DNA of 22,500 nucleotides from Chrysomallon squamiferum (GCA_012295275.1 CM022674.1:13552364-13574863), one strand, 5' to 3'; shown: positions 9,561-20,817, counted from the stretch's first letter. Program-made: numbers and translations. The notes: a model not told the origin generated them from the sequence alone.

Positions 9561-11340
9561 CCACACAGACTTAATCACAGGTTTAGTATGTAAACATAAA
9601 ATAATTGAAATTAATTGTGGCATTTTGTGTTCATTATATCCTGCAAGATGTGGTTAGTGTCCATATTAATTCCCACCATTTACTGATTATATGCACATCA
9701 ACATGTAATTGCTAATGATGCTCAGTTGTAATTGATGATTGTGATACATTATAAATTGAAAATTACTTGCGATTATGACGAATAATGACATTTGATAATA
9801 ACGAATAATGACATCCGATTATAATTGATAATTATAACTGATGATAATTGATAATGATTTTAATGATAATTGTAATTGATATGCAGTCATTATTATTATT
9901 ATTTTTTTTTTTTAATTGTGTGAGATGTTTTAGTTATTTGTTATTTGGAATTTTTCTTCTTGTTTTTCTTCCATTCCAGTGAGATTATATTTTTGTTCTT
10001 ACCTGTCAGAAATGTTTTCACTGATACAGTATCATAACAGTTTTTCATCAAAATATAATTCTTCTGGAATGTTTTTTATTTTACAATAATAATCCAAAAC
10101 TTCATGGCTTTTTAAAAAAAAAAAGTGAAATTGTTGCTGCTACAGACAAGTTCTTGTGGAAAGTTTCAGATATCGAATAACTACAAGATATTTATTCAGA
10201 AAGTATCACTGCAGTAGTTGTATTAAATTGTCGAGTAATTTTAGAAACTAGACAAATGAATTCTTTTCAAAATGAAAAAAAAACCACAAAAAAAAAACCA
10301 CAAGGAACAACAACAACAACAAAAAAAAAAAAAAACAACTACATCAACAACAATAATAATAATGATAATGATGATGACAAAGACTATGTATATTATTATT
10401 ATTATTATTATTATTAAAATTGTAACATATTCTTTGCCAGCTTCTCATATATACTAACAACATTTAGTGGTTTAAAATAAACTGAAAATAAAAACTTTAT
10501 TTAATCATGTTCAGTATTTATCTGATTTTCTTTTTCTGATTTAAATTATGAAAATAAAAATTAAAGTTAAAATTTTGAAGAAAAAAAAAAGAAGAAAAGA
10601 AAAAAGAAACTTTACTATATTTTTCTTCTACATTTCCTTGGCTTTTTCTTAATATAAAAAATTAATTTACAATATTTAAAATCAGATATATTAGAGAAAT
10701 TGAAGATAAGATAAAAAAATAATAATAATAAAAAAATGAGAAATTAAAAATGGATATGAAAAAATTAATTATTTTTGAAAATTATATATAAATTTTATTC
10801 ACAAGAGCATTGGTTATTTTTGGAAAATTAATTTTCATGATACTTACTCTGGTAATTTTAAATAAACATATGCTTATGAAATATACACAGATGTTATGGG
10901 TATATATGTATATATGTATGTATGTATGTGTGTGTGAGTTTTATTATGACAGTAACTTATAAATGTAAAAAATTATCAACACCAATCTTTATAAACAGTT
11001 GATGAATTCAATTATAATACTAAGCAATGATGAAATGTAATTATGCAGTTTTCATATTTTTTAATACATGGTTTTTAATATAATAATATCATGTTCGAGT
11101 TTCTTATGAAGAAAATCTTCATAAGTAGCTAACTAATCCATGCTGATATTTTAAAGATATTTATATTTTTATGACATTCTGTTGGTTCGTTGAGATTGTG
11201 GGGTTTTTTGTGTCATCGAATGTGTAAATTTAAAATTATTTTGTGTGATATGGATCTGGTCACAGTTTGAAGAATTGTATTTTACTAAATACTTGATAAT
11301 ATTTTAAATTATATTTTTTTTTTCATGGAATCGTTAACTG
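9561..11340. other. AT-rich sequence, no gene seen
   Basis: Non-coding AT-rich DNA. It holds TAATGA/GATAAT cryptic repeats (about 9700-9870), short A- and CAA-rich tracts (10275-10350), (TTA)8 at 10391-10416 and a TATG/GTGT patch near 10900-10935. AATAAA occurs at several points in 10470-10560. No frame above about 60 codons lies outside the repeats. Confidence 0.6.
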
Positions 11341-11355
11341 TGGTAACAGTAAAGT

Positions 11356-11357
<2 letters not shown>

Positions 11358-11404
<47 letters not shown>

Positions 11405-11408
11405 CGTG
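11358..11408. repeat. (GT)21 followed by (CGTG)2
   Basis: Perfect GT dinucleotides with a short CGTG extension. Further GT tracts occur at 11965-12009 (ending GTGTGGGTGTG) and 12795-12816, the last joining (AT)n to 12831. The DNA between them is AT-rich and non-coding. Confidence 0.95.
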
Positions 11409-11963
11409 CATGAGAGAAAATGAAAGTTAATTACATTCAGTAGCAGAATGACACAACACAAATAAGGCAAATGGTAAAATATGATACAAAATATTTACAA
11501 GATATTTAGTGCCTTGCTTTTGGACAATACTTTCAAAGATATAATATAGAGACAGATGGTTATATATATATAATAATAATAACAATTATAACAATGTTCA
11601 AAATTAAAAGAGTAGATATTAATAATACAAAATATTTTTTTATACAAAGAAATTTATGAAATGGACTGATCATCTTAACAAATTATTCATTTTATTCATG
11701 CTTGATTTAAATAAAGTAGATTATTCATATTAAATGAATGGAAATTGTTCAGTTTATTCAAGAATGATGAAAAAATATTCAGTTTATTTTACTCACTTAA
11801 TAAAAGTAGCATTTTTTCAACTTTGTATTAATTTTAAAAAACTGGATTTTTATTTGGTTTATTCATATTTGGTTAATGCATTGTTTTTCATATATGATAC
11901 AGAATATTCAAATACATGATATTATTTCTTATATATGTATGTATGTTTTACTTGTGTCTGTAG

Positions 11964-12000
<37 letters not shown>

Positions 12001-12009
12001 TGTGGGTGT

Positions 12010-12794
12010 ATTGTGTATGTGTCTAAATTTCATTTTGTAAACGAATGAACATAAGATTATATTTTAAGTTTCTGTAAACTTTCAAACTCAAAGAGCAGTA
12101 AAGCTAGTTTAACTGTAATGTATTTTTTGTTGTTTGTTTTGTTTTTATATGTTACATCAGATAATGCCAGACATTTCATTTCATCATGAATATTATTATT
12201 GTCTATTTTCATGTTTATTTTTGTTTTTTTTTTTTTTTCTTGTCTCAAATCAATTTAATCTGTTTTCACTTGTGTATATATGTCTGCGATAATGACTTTT
12301 TTGTTTTGCTTTTGTCAGATTGTAACACATTTAGTTTTGTTTGTGTATTAAGAAGAGATTTTTGTTTTGTTTTTGTTATTTTTGTGTTTTGTTTTGCTTC
12401 TTCATTTGTAATATAAGGTGAAAAAAAAAAAAAAAAATGAAACTGACTTACTAAATGAAGTCTGAAAAAAAAATAAAAAAAAAAAAATTGAGCCAAAGTG
12501 CATAAATGTCATTTCAAAATTTGAGTGCATTAAAGATATTAAATTCCTGTCAGTATATATGTATAATATTTAAAATAATGTTAAACCTATATTCAGAAGG
12601 CATATTTTATACACAAGGTACAGTTTATTAAATTATGTAACACAGAGGTCAGTATGTCTGAAATACAAAGTATTAATGTACAGGAAACTGTGTTGTCTAA
12701 ATCAGTATATGTACATAATAAATATATTTTATATATATGAGAGATAAGGATGAAGTAAAACTAAAGACTGTATATGTATCGCTGTATATATGTA

Positions 12795-12832
<38 letters not shown>

Positions 12833-13175
12833 ACAAGATTATCGATAGTTTAAAGGAAAATATAGATTTGAGTGAGTTAGTTTTTTCCTTTTTATTTTAT
12901 TTTTATTTTTTTCTGAGGAAGTTAAGCAACACTAAAACATTTTAAAATGTCCAATGTTTCTCCCTGTCACTTCTATCAACATTACTACAACTCCTTGTTA
13001 CTATTACCTCTATTTCCACCACTGCTACTAATATCATTACCACTATCATTATTATTTCTGCAGCTATTCCTGTTACAACTACTGCTGTTACAACTACTGC
13101 TATTAAGAATATTTCTACTAGTACTATTAATTTTTTGTTATTTGTGGGCTATTTTTATTTTTTTTTTTTTTTGTG

Positions 13176-13207
<32 letters not shown>

Positions 13208-14000
13208 CTTTATCTATTATTATTATTATTAATGTCTAAGTGTATAATTATAGTTTGTTGCTTGTCCTAGATAAAAGTTTTGGAGATTCAAAAAAGTTAT
13301 TTTGTCAGGTGCAATAAGTAGTGATAGAATTTGTAACACCATTGCATATCAGTGTTAATCAAGATAAATTTATACTCAACAAATTATTTGTGTGTACATT
13401 TATTTATATGAAATAAAATCTAAATTATTCTCGTATGCTTTTGCAGACTTGAATGTTTTTTATTTTGTTTGTTTGTTTATTATTGTTGTTTTTGGTTTTG
13501 TTGTTGTTGTTGTTGTTGTTGTTAGACATTGGACACTATTTGTTGTAAAGAGAAATCTTAAACATTAAGATTTTAAAATGAAGAAAACGAAGAAGAAAAA
13601 AAAAAAGTGAGAAAGAAAAAAAAAAAAAAAAAAATTAAAAGATGATTATGAGTCATTTTTATGAAAATTAAAAATGCAAAAAATTGATATTTCTTTCCAT
13701 CCTTAAATTATTTTTATTTATTTAAATCCAAAAAGGTTAAGCATTTCGAGCTGCTTACAAACAGACACACACACACAAAAAAAACCGAATTTCATCTTTT
13801 TTAATCTAGATTTTGTCAAACTTTGTTGAACTAGAAAAATTAATTTGCTTTTTCTTTGTTACCTTGCATCGTATTCAAACATAAATCCTAAGAGTTTTGA
13901 CATTCAATATTCATTTCACTTTCCAAATGTCATTTTCATTTCAGTTGTGAATAGGTTCTTGCTTCGAAAGATTCACCCTAATTAACTATTTCCTCAAAAA
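12010..14000. other. AT-rich sequence with A/T runs, no gene seen
   Basis: T-rich and A-rich runs occur at 12228-12238, 12421-12437, 12466-12487, 13151-13207 and 13590-13634. A (TTG)n tract lies at 13498-13525 and degenerate CTA/TTA triplets at 12970-13140. Short frames here are Phe-, Leu- or Lys-rich products of these runs. AATAAA with an upstream TGTACATA Pumilio-type site lies at 12710-12722, a possible but unsupported 3' end. Confidence 0.6.
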
Positions 14001-14041
14001 AATGTAACTTAATTTTTCTGCTCTTTACGGAAAGTAAGTGG

Positions 14042-14050
14042 ACCGGAAGT
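14042..14050 (+). promoter_or_regulatory. ETS-family motif ACCGGAAGT
   Basis: A perfect ETS/GABP-type site marks the start of more complex, CpG-containing DNA after kilobases of AT-rich sequence. The surrounding 14,000-14,330 segment has no coding frame I recognise. Confidence 0.3.
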
Positions 14051-14453
14051 ACGCTCGTAATCTTTTAAAATTTAGTCGTAAGAAGTGGAAAAATAAATAT
14101 ATTTCGGTGTTTATTAGGAACTGTAAACAGCAGCAGCTTGGCCAGCTTTAATTATTATTAATTTTGTTTTCGTAGATACCGTTAAATGTAACGCACTTTA
14201 TTCAAGCGAAATCATTTTCTTGGTTAAGCAATCCCCCACCATCAACTACAATTTAATGCAGTTCAAATTCAAAAGCTTCGAAATAAGCAAGAAAATGTAA
14301 TTTAGTATTCGTTCGACTAAGAAAAAAAAAAAACAAAAAAAAATAATAAAAATAAATAAAATAAAATAAAACAAAATATAGAGTTTAAAGTAAAATTATT
14401 TTGTACAACTCACCCAAATATTTTATTATTTTAAATCATCTTTCAAAATTTTT

Positions 14454-14488
14454 CACACACACACACACACACACAGGAATGTTGGTTA

Positions 14489-14541
<53 letters not shown>

Positions 14542-14549
14542 AGCTACTG

Positions 14550-14582
<33 letters not shown>

Positions 14583-14592
14583 ATAATAATAT

Positions 14593-14655
<63 letters not shown>

Positions 14656-14666
14656 AATAAAATAAA
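14454..14666. repeat. Compound microsatellite (CA)11-(ACT)n-(AAT)n-(AAAT)n
   Basis: (CA)11 runs at 14454-14475. It is followed by about 30 ACT triplets with a small GCT interruption (14488-14580), AAT triplets (14581-14617) and AAAT tetramers (14618-14656). The long poly-Tyr, poly-Val and poly-Ser frames across it are artefacts. Confidence 0.97.
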
Positions 14667-14749
14667 AACAGTACACTATGTGCGGCAAAAGCTGACGTGA
14701 TAATTTTCGTTTCCCCGTTGAAACTTTTAAAAAAAGACATAATGACTCA

Positions 14750-15265
14750 TGAGGGGTCTTTTCCTCCTCTGAGCGTAACTATGGAATCAACATCGATTTC
14801 GTTGTTACTAAGTAATCTTTATTCGGCCATCTTGGACACGTAATCACAGAAAGGACAACGTCACGATAACGTTGGTGCCCAAAAAAACCGAAACGTATGG
14901 GGTGAGGCGGTGGGGGGGGGGGGGCAAAAACGTTATTAAATTTTCACTTGTTTCTGCATCTGGCGTTTCTTGATAATGGCGACTTGAAGAATGGCAAAAC
15001 CGCTGTCAGTTTTGTACGTGTGAAATTGTGCAGAGGGGCAAACACGTGTTGGTGCGCGACAGAGCTGCAATCACGTAAGTTGATTACCCGGCAAATTTGA
15101 GTAAAATGATTGGTTTGCCAGAGATGGAAATTTGCTCTGTGACGCTTTGATTGGCTACATGATTATAACCTTTGTTCACACTGCCAGCTTCTCAGTTTGT
15201 TCGACTACCGTAAATACTTCGTTAGAAGTCGAGCGTATATCTATTTAATTTCATCCCCTTTTATT
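14750..15265. promoter_or_regulatory. CpG-containing island with promoter-type motifs
   Basis: Non-repetitive DNA between two large microsatellites. It carries GCCATCTTGG (14826-14835, YY1-like), GATAATGGCGAC near 14975 and a perfect 10-bp palindrome AACACGTGTT with E-box core (15041-15050). Inverted CCAAT boxes lie near 15109 and 15149, and a G13 run at 14912-14924. No coding exon was recognised. It could be a promoter for a transcript on either strand. Confidence 0.35.
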
Positions 15266-15280
15266 TGATTACGTTATTTC

Positions 15281-15283
<3 letters not shown>

Positions 15284-15350
<67 letters not shown>
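15284..15350. repeat. (CT)33 microsatellite
   Basis: Perfect CT dinucleotides leading into a 1.3-kb tetranucleotide array. Confidence 0.97.
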
Positions 15351-15351
<1 letters not shown>

Positions 15352-15408
15352 CAAATGTACCTCCGTCTCTTTCTCTGTCCATGTCTCTGACCCTCTTTTC
15401 TGTATGTA

Positions 15409-15426
15409 CATCTACCTATCTATCTA

Positions 15427-15457
<31 letters not shown>

Positions 15458-16081
15458 GTCTATCTGTCTGTCTGTGTATCTATCTCTCTATCTCTATATA
15501 TCTGTCTATCTATCTCTCTCTCTATCTATATATCTATCTCTCTATGTATCTATCTATCTGTATGTCTATCTCTGTCTCTCTATATATCTATCTCTCTCTA
15601 TCTATATATATCTACCAATCTGTCTATCTATCTATCTATATATATCTATCTATCTCTATATATATCTATCTATATATCTGTCTGTCTATCCATCTATCTA
15701 TGTATCTGTGTTTCTATCTATCTGTCTATCTATGTGTCTATCTCTCTGTGTCTATCTGTCTATATATCTATTTGTCCGTATATATCCCATCTGTCTGTCT
15801 GTCCATCCATCTATCTGTCTATGTATCTGTGTTTCTATCTATCTGTCTATCTATGTGTCTATCTCTCTGTGTCTATCTGTCTATATATCTATTTGTCCGT
15901 GTAACTGCCCATCTGACTGTCTGTCTGTCTGTCTATCTGTCTATCTATGTATCTGTGTATCTATCTGTCTATCGATATATGTGTCTATCTCTCTGTGTCT
16001 ATCTGTCTATATATCTATTTGTCCGTGTAACTGCCCATCTGACTGTCTGTCTGTCTGTCTATCTGTCTGTCTCTCAGTCTA

Positions 16082-16115
<34 letters not shown>

Positions 16116-16724
16116 AGTCTATCTGTCTGTCTGTCTGTCTATCTGTCTATCTTTGTCTCTCTATCTATCTGTCTATCTATATATTTGTCTATCTACCAAT
16201 CTGTCTCTCTATCTATATATCTATCTATCTCTATATCTATCTATATATCTATCTGTCTATCCATCTATCTATCTATCTATCTATCCACCTATCTATCTAT
16301 CTATCTATCTATGTGTCTATCTCTCTCTGTCTGTCTGTCTATATATCTATCTGTCTGTGTAACTGCCTATCTGACCGTCTGTCTGTCTGTCTCTCAGTCT
16401 ATCTCTGTCTCTCTATATATCTGTCTATCTATTTTTCTATCTCTCGATCTATCTATATATATCTATCAGTCTATCTGTCTATCTATCAATCTTTGTATCT
16501 GTGTATCTATCTATCTATCTATCTAGCTATGTGTCTTTCTCTCTGTGTCTATCTGTCTATATATCTATCTGTCTGTGTAATTGCCCATCTGACTGTCTGT
16601 CTGTCTATCTATCTCTCTGTCTCTCAGTCTATCTATCTGTCTGTCTGTATATCTGTCTATTTTTGTCTCTCTATCTATCTGTCTATCTATCTATTTGTCT
16701 ATCTGTCTATCTATCTATCTATGC
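15409..16724. repeat. 1.3-kb TCTA/TCTG array with higher-order structure
   Basis: Interspersed TCTA, TCTG and CTCT tetramers. Longer composite blocks recur: TATGTGTCTATCTCTCTGTG begins near 15731, 15852 and 15978, with variants near 16310 and 16528. GTGTAACTGCCCATCTGAC recurs near 15899 and 16025, with variants at 16347 and 16575. The open frames of up to 381 codons (Leu-Ser-Ile-Tyr/Val-Cys) exist because TCTA/TCTG lacks stops on this strand. Confidence 0.95.
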
Positions 16725-16735
16725 ATAGAAAAACA

Positions 16736-16835
16736 GTACTATTAGTAGTAATAGTAACAGTCATAGTAGTGATGATGATGATTGTAATAGTTGTAGTTAT
16801 AGCAGCAGTAGTAGTAATAACGATATAAGATGATG
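16736..16835. repeat. AGT/GTA/GAT triplet tract
   Basis: Degenerate trinucleotides directly following the TCTA array. The DNA from here to about 17,150 is AT-rich and holds no gene that I can see. Confidence 0.8.
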
Positions 16836-17189
16836 ATTTATATGAAGGTTACTCTTACTCTAATTCCATCCATTTCAAGACTACTTATATAAAATAATTT
16901 CAAACCCTGTCATTCCCTGGGTAATAAAATGTCCTTTTGACGTACATATCTCAAAATCTTAATGTACAATTTTTATTTCATTTTAAAACGTTTTTAAGCA
17001 ATGTATAAAAAGTAAATCTTTTCAAAAAAATAAAAAAAATTGAAGAGTAAAAGAAACTGAAGTGAGGCTAATTTCGCTCTGCGGTATCAGGAAATCAAAC
17101 GTGAAGTCAAATACATTTGAAAATGTCACCTTTTAAAATTTAATCACTGTATTTAGCAACATTTTAAACTGACACCCCTCTCTGGCTCC

Positions 17190-17475
17190 CCGTGACGTCA
17201 CTGAAGCGTCGTTAGTGTCGTATCTTTCTACGAATTTAACGTTAAAAATTCGTTTCCGACTCTACTTGGCCACTCAGTTTAATTTAGAAATTTGACGAAT
17301 CTAATAATTGTGACGCCAAAACTTCTGATCATGTTTTTTAAACCAGAACGAAATCTTCTTTCCGTTTCGGCGACTTTAATCTCTTCTGCTTCGTTATTAA
17401 TTCATTACCTTGCCGTGATTACGATAAAGACCGGAAGAGGAAGAAGCTACGCAGGAGACAATGGCGCCGTTTATA
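17190..17475 (+). promoter_or_regulatory. Candidate promoter with palindromic CRE, ETS and YY1-like motifs
   Basis: GTGACGTCAC (17192-17201) contains a full CRE. About 240 bases on are an ETS-type ACCGGAAGAGG near 17430 and ACAATGGCGCC (17458-17468, YY1-like or a translation start). CpG density is visibly higher than in the surrounding DNA. No TATA box is obvious. The direction is inferred only from the ATG and splice-like signals that follow. Confidence 0.35.
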
Positions 17476-17566
17476 AATGTCACTTTCGTATAATTTCTTT
17501 TTTTTAAATTTTTAATTTTTTTTTTTTTTTTTTTTTTCCTATAGATGGATCCGGAAAAAAATAAAT
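17461..17566 (+). other. Possible first exons of an unidentified gene
   Basis: An ATG at 17461 in good context (acaATGGCG) reads nine codons, MAPFINVTF, to a donor-like TTTC/gtataa (17488). After a T-rich stretch and cctatag (17544), an ATG opens 7 codons plus one base, MDPEKNK, ending at a good donor AAAT/gtaaga (17567). The two pieces are phase-compatible, but the intron would be only 57 nt. Alternatively 17461 starts a 10-codon upstream ORF (TAA follows without splicing). No family can be recognised from so few residues. Confidence 0.2.
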
Positions 17567-17575
17567 GTAAGATAT

Positions 17576-17582
17576 CTGAGAT

Positions 17583-17617
<35 letters not shown>

Positions 17618-17655
17618 TTGTTGTTTTGTTGTTGTTGTTGATGATGATGATCTTC
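17576..17655. repeat. (ATTT)n-(GTT)n-(GAT)n microsatellite
   Basis: (ATTT)11 at 17580-17618, then GTT and GAT triplets. The following DNA to about 18,230 is AT-rich with an (AAG)7 tract at 17950-17970 and no recognisable gene. Confidence 0.9.
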
Positions 17656-18854
17656 TACCTCTTCTTTTTATTCTTTGTTGCTATAACTGTTTGCAAATAA
17701 TGTTTTTGTTTATTTTATTATTATTAATATTTTGTTTAATAATAATAATAAATAATGTTTTGTTACACCTAATAATAATTTATTATTATTATTATTTTTT
17801 TAATAAACGGTTGGTGAATTAGCGCATTATTTTAATTTTAATAGAATACTTTATTATTATTAAAGATTGGTTCCATAGTACGCTGAAATATACAAAAACT
17901 ATGTCGCTATTTTTTGGTTCAACTTCAAATTCTTTTAACCATTATTTTAAGAAGAAGAAGAAGAAGAAGATGAAAGGCTTAGAAGTACACGAAATACAAG
18001 TTTAATCATTTGCAGGTACGAACACTTTAACAAGTAACAAGAAAAACAATTAACTTTGTACAAATCTATTTAGACTAGTTAGTACTTTAGCCAGAAATAA
18101 ATGAAATTTATCAAATTTATTTAGTCAGTTTATTCGCTAGCGTCTGTCTCACAAGCAAAATTAAATATACACACGAAGTATCCAAACTGTTAATTAGCTC
18201 TACCCCAGACAGCGTTTAATACAGTAACGTAACACATTGACAGACATCCAGAAAGACAGACAGACAAAGATCTAGAGAGTAACTTTCCTAACGCACTAAT
18301 TCATTTTGAAACATCCAGAGACTCGTAGTCTCGTTTTGATCAAACCGAAGAGCAACCACTTTGGGAGAATCGAGACTTGCATCGTCTGACTTCCTCTAAC
18401 CGTAAGCTGGGATTCGGGCCGGTCAGATTTATGAAGTATGGTTACATTAAATCAGATCAAAATATTATCAGTGACGTTAGCCAGTTTGCCACGACGCTGT
18501 TATCTGTGAACTGATGTTTTTATACAGCCAGTTTAGTTTTGATTAGCTTTTGCAGTGTCTGTTGGTTAGGTTGTACTCGTACATGAAATTAACGATTTTT
18601 ATGACGGTTTTAAACAACACAGCTATCTCCTGTGACCTATATGTATAAGGCCATGTGGTACGATCCAGTGATAAGATAACAGGTACCGATCCAGCTCTAA
18701 AAAGAAGAATTCCCTTTGAGGCTATGGTTTGAAGTACGCACATTAAAAAATCACTGTTCAGATCTTGGCTTGGACTATCTCTGCGAACACAGATAGCAAC
18801 CCAACGAACATCTAACATTAAAACCTGTGCAGTGGCTTTGATATTATTTCCAAT

Positions 18855-19120
18855 AAGCTTTATTTATACAGCAAAGCTGACTACCAGGTAACGATCTAAC
18901 TACCCTGCAATATTTAAAGCGAAGTTTTCATCTTCATACAACCGACAGTATTATTTGCAGTAAAAGCTTTATTTATACTGCTTGGAGTCACTGTGCCTGT
19001 ATCAAGGGGCGATCTAACTACCTCCAATATTAAAACCAAAATTTTTTTTGGCCTTCATTCAGTTTTATACGCAAATAAGCATTATTTATTCATCTAATTT
19101 GGGTGGACTTGTCACTGTCT
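18855..19120. repeat. ~110-bp degenerate tandem repeat, three copies
   Basis: AAGCTTTATTTATACAGC at 18855, AAGCTTTATTTATACTGC at 18964 and AAGCATTATTTATTCATC at 19077 (spacing 109 and 113). Copies 1 and 2 share CGATCTAACTACC and CAATATT, then an AGT/GCA run-in before the next copy. An older partial copy may precede it (CATCTAAC...TTAAAACC near 18809-18824). Confidence 0.6.
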
Positions 19121-19218
19121 GTGTTGTGGTAGAAAAATGAAAGGACATGACTCGAAACATGCAGAGTACGCTGAGGATTCTGAGTCTGTTGACAGATTCG
19201 ATATCTCAGACGATTTCG
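19098..19218 (+). other. Possible coding exon, unidentified
   Basis: The frame is open from 19098 after a TAA at 19095. An ATG at 19137 (agaaaaATGAAAG) starts 27 codons, MKGHDSKHAEYAEDSES...ISDDF plus one base. They end at a decent donor TTCG/gttagt (19219), whose TAG would otherwise be the stop. The acidic, hydrophilic, Leu-poor composition is unlike the repeat-derived frames and resembles a protein N-terminus. No family is recognised. Neighbouring DNA is of normal complexity with scattered CpG. Confidence 0.25.
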
Positions 19219-19284
19219 GTTAGTTTTGTGGTGTGTCTATTTGCTTTAGCAGTGCAGATAACCAGCGACTCCAACCGATTATGA

Positions 19285-19311
19285 ATCAAAGGGTTTCAGG
19301 TTTCCTTTGAT
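19285..19311. promoter_or_regulatory. Convergent TCF/LEF-type motifs
   Basis: ATCAAAGG and CCTTTGAT form a perfect 8-bp inverted repeat around an 11-base spacer. Each arm matches the high-affinity TCF/LEF core. The pair lies 67 bases past the candidate exon donor at 19218. Confidence 0.3.
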
Positions 19312-19489
19312 CTGTGATGTCGCAGGATTTCGCTTTGGTTCACCCATTGGAACAATTTTCCCGTTCCAGCTAATATTCCCCTGCCGGTTAATTAAAGGAC
19401 ATGATAGCTGTTTTAAAAGTTCCTTGTTGTAATCAAGTGAAGCTTATGGACATGACTAGGACAGCGTGTTTCCTCTCTTTTGTTAATAG

Positions 19490-20135
19490 TAAATATATAA
19501 AAAAAAAGACGTTTGACCCTTACCATAAAAATGCGTAGTACGGTCTTTCAGCAAATTTGATTTTTCCGTTTTATTCATTGGTTACGAGTTTTCGTGGCTC
19601 AGATGTTTTAGTTATTACTGAGATGTAGTCAAATGTTGATTAATTATGAAAAAATTAACTAATTTATTGATGACTGTGTGCATATTTATCTATGTGTGTG
19701 TTTGTGTGACTGCGTGTATGCGTTTCTGAGTGCGTGCCTATATATATATATTGTTCTTTACTTTTTATCTTCGAAAATAGATTCAGTTTTTTTTTCTCCT
19801 GTCTTCATCTTTCTGCTAATAATTTTCTTGGTTTATTGAACAACAATTATGCTTGAAAGTGTCTCTTTCGACAACCCTCATTCCTGTATCATTACACCTC
19901 GACAAAAAAAGATAAAGTGATGTCAGAGATAAAAAAAAAACCTCTCTCTTCCAATCAATACTGTATCACTAGTGCGGGGGTGTCGTTGTCATTCAGAAGT
20001 GCAAATCTTGTAAAATAATCAGTAACCAAATATTTTCATATGGAGAGATGCTGATTTTGTTGGGGTTATTATTTTTTTTTTTTTCATTATATTGTCCTTG
20101 ATTAGATAGTTTTTAAAAATATTATAAGAATGTAA
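19490..20135. other. Intergenic or intronic DNA, no gene seen
   Basis: Moderately AT-rich, with short A and T runs, a small GTGT/TGTG patch at 19675-19735 and (TA)6 at 19739-19750. No exon-like frame with convincing splice sites was found. Confidence 0.5.
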
Positions 20136-20137
20136 CT

Positions 20138-20274
<137 letters not shown>

Positions 20275-20319
20275 CATTGCTACCGTCAGACTGGTAAAGT
20301 TTATTTTGCTAGTAAAAAT

Positions 20320-20350
<31 letters not shown>

Positions 20351-20578
20351 CAAAGAAAAAGAAGGAGAGAGAGAAACAGACAGAGAATGAGTGAATGAAT
20401 GAATGAAAGATAGTAATGCTGTATAAATTTATATTTAAAAAGTTTATTTTCTTTCAGTAGAAAGAAGACTGGTAACTTACTCGCTGTCTCCCGCTAAAAT
20501 ACATTTGTAAACATCTGCGTGGTTGCCATCTAACTTCACTGATAACCAGAGGCGTGTAGAAGAAAGAAACTAGTGACA

Positions 20579-20644
20579 ATGGCAAACACAGAAACTGCGC
20601 CCCGTAACTTTACATACACGTACATAAAATCAGCTCGGAAATAA
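20579..20644 (+). other. Short ORF, 21 codons, good start context
   Basis: GACAATGGC start context; it reads MANTETAPRNFTYT... and ends at TAA (20642-20644). An acceptor-like tttctttcag lies at about 20450-20459. It may be an upstream ORF or the start of a first exon (GT dinucleotides follow CCCC and ACAC). Nothing in it identifies a family. Confidence 0.15.
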
Positions 20645-20663
20645 GTTTAATAAAAAGTGTTCG

Positions 20664-20690
20664 GTGGCGCCCCCTGTCTTTAAATGGCGC
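20664..20690 (-). promoter_or_regulatory. CTCF-core-like motif
   Basis: GCGCCCCCTG (reverse strand CAGGGGGCGC) equals the invariant core of the bilaterian CTCF motif. It is followed by a second TGGCGCC (20685-20691), an E2F-like palindrome. It is a single occurrence in DNA with few GC-rich words. Confidence 0.3.
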
Positions 20691-20817
20691 CAAGGGCACG
20701 TGCAGTACTTGCCCCACCTTAGCGACGCCGCTGTTGTTTTGATCGAAATTCTCGAAATTAAGTTATTATGACTTTGATTATTATAATAAACCTCGATTAT
20801 TTTGATGTTGCCTAACG

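Noticed and set aside
14401-14740. Poly-Tyr / poly-Val / poly-Ser frames
   Set aside because: Translation of the compound ACT/AAT/AAAT microsatellite.
14912-14924. G13 run as a G-quadruplex regulatory element
   Set aside because: A single homopolymer run next to short G groups; it may be functional, but it could equally be a mononucleotide repeat or a sequencing-length error.
15381-16828. Open frames of 75-381 codons rich in Leu-Ser-Ile-Tyr-Val-Cys
   Set aside because: They are translations of TCTA/TCTG repeats in several overlapping frames; the repeat has no stop on that strand.
17292-17507. 71-codon frame over the CRE/ETS island
   Set aside because: The start lacks a good context, there is no recognisable domain, and it overlaps the promoter-type motifs.
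18543-18818. 91-codon frame on the reverse strand
   Set aside because: It is not repeat-derived and so was considered, but I recognise no domain, see no convincing splice or promoter context, and it runs into the degenerate 110-bp repeat. A protein search with no hit would settle it.
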